Source of the DNA: DATKXU01 sp035528905 | GTDB lineage: Bacteria; Armatimonadota; UBA5829; DTJY01 | Direction of reading: 5' to 3' | NCBI GenBank assembly: GCA_035528905.1 | Contig: DATKXU010000023.1 | Span: forward strand, 1-6,195 | DNA: 6,195 nucleotides | Shown: piece after piece, positions 5,928-6,195 of the stretch | Numbering within the stretch: the stretch's first letter is position 1 | Layout of the letters: the number at the start of each line of letters is the position of its first letter | Notes under the pieces: model-generated | The model's input: the letters and a program-made list of their open reading frames with translations, nothing else | The model's database searches: none | What the model was told of the DNA's origin: nothing | Translations under genes and position numbers: made by a program

Positions 5928-6180
5928 CTGGATTCTTGATATTGGATATTGCATGTGGGATTGTTCAAAAACGTTGATTTCGCTCTGGATCCCGTGGGTT
6001 GTATGGGAGGGCGAAGCTCCTGCTGAGCCGGGTGAATGCGGTTCGGCTCGTGCTACGTAGCGGTTCATCCTTCGTAGTATTACGGAGAATGGATACTTCG
6101 CAGAGTAGCAGAGGACCCTCGCCCTCCCGGATGCCCTTTTTCAACAATCCCATATCCAACATCGAATATCGGACATCCAG
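5928..6180. repeat. Imperfect inverted-repeat element with nested palindromes
   Basis: This non-coding stretch begins 6 bases after the preceding stop codon. Left arm 5938-5971 and right arm 6137-6170 pair as an inverted repeat with 29 of 34 positions matching and no gaps; a further CTGGAT/ATCCAG match at 5928-5933 and 6175-6180 extends it. Inside is a perfect 10-bp inverted repeat (GGGAGGGCGA at 6005-6014, its complement at 6119-6128). A small hairpin (GAGCCG 6025-6030 with CGGCTC 6044-6049) and a 10-bp palindrome GCTACGTAGC (6052-6061) also lie inside. The layout resembles a MITE- or REP-type dispersed element. No transposase is present. The open frames across it look like shadows. The right arm could also extend past the window. 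Confidence 0.65.
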
Positions 6181-6195
6181 CGTCTGCGTCACGCA

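Noticed and set aside
5965..6192. Short open frame on the minus strand near the window end
   Set aside because: It lies within the inverted-repeat element, has no plausible ribosome site or protein pattern, and is best explained as repeat sequence.

Overview
The window looks like bacterial chromosome, moderately GC-rich and densely coding. It was probably a Gram-negative (diderm) anaerobe or facultative organism, because a secreted, outer-membrane-like protein sits inside the operon. The sequence does not fix the phylum. NikR, a split NikM/NikN nickel ECF transporter, a DUF1284 protein, and intergenic repeats of short tandem and inverted type together suggest one of the less-studied diderm phyla. 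That is inference only.

Positions 1-3902 (+ strand) hold a tight metal-uptake operon: nikR (5' end cut by the window edge), a secreted protein of unknown family with beta-barrel character, then nikM, nikN, nikQ and nikO. Genes are 2-16 bases apart or overlap (about 32 bases for nikQ-nikO with the preferred start). NikM binds the metal at its N-terminal Met-His plus His67. NikN is its small partner, NikQ the transmembrane coupling protein, and NikO the ATPase with a His-rich tail. NikR, the nickel sensor, keeps all four nickel ligands, which argues for nickel rather than cobalt as substrate. The extra gene between nikR and nikM is the least explained member. It could be an outer-membrane or periplasmic entry component.

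Positions 3805-4991 (- strand) hold bioY (biotin S-component) followed by a DUF1284 cysteine-rich protein. The two genes overlap. The DUF1284 frame runs on into the 3' end of nikO, so the two operons converge with 98 bases of shared coding sequence, over the part of nikO that encodes the His-rich tail. A 14-bp tandem repeat sits exactly where the DUF1284 domain should begin, which leaves its true start unclear.

Positions 4992-5175 are a divergent intergenic region. Positions 5176-5922 (+) encode a single-pass membrane protein I do not recognise. The last ~270 bases hold no credible gene, but they contain a large imperfect inverted repeat (about 250 bp end to end) with nested smaller palindromes, resembling a dispersed or MITE/REP-like element.

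The nickel transporter itself is a known system. The most unusual points are the outer-membrane-like gene embedded in the operon, the antisense coding overlap at the His tail, and the repeat elements.
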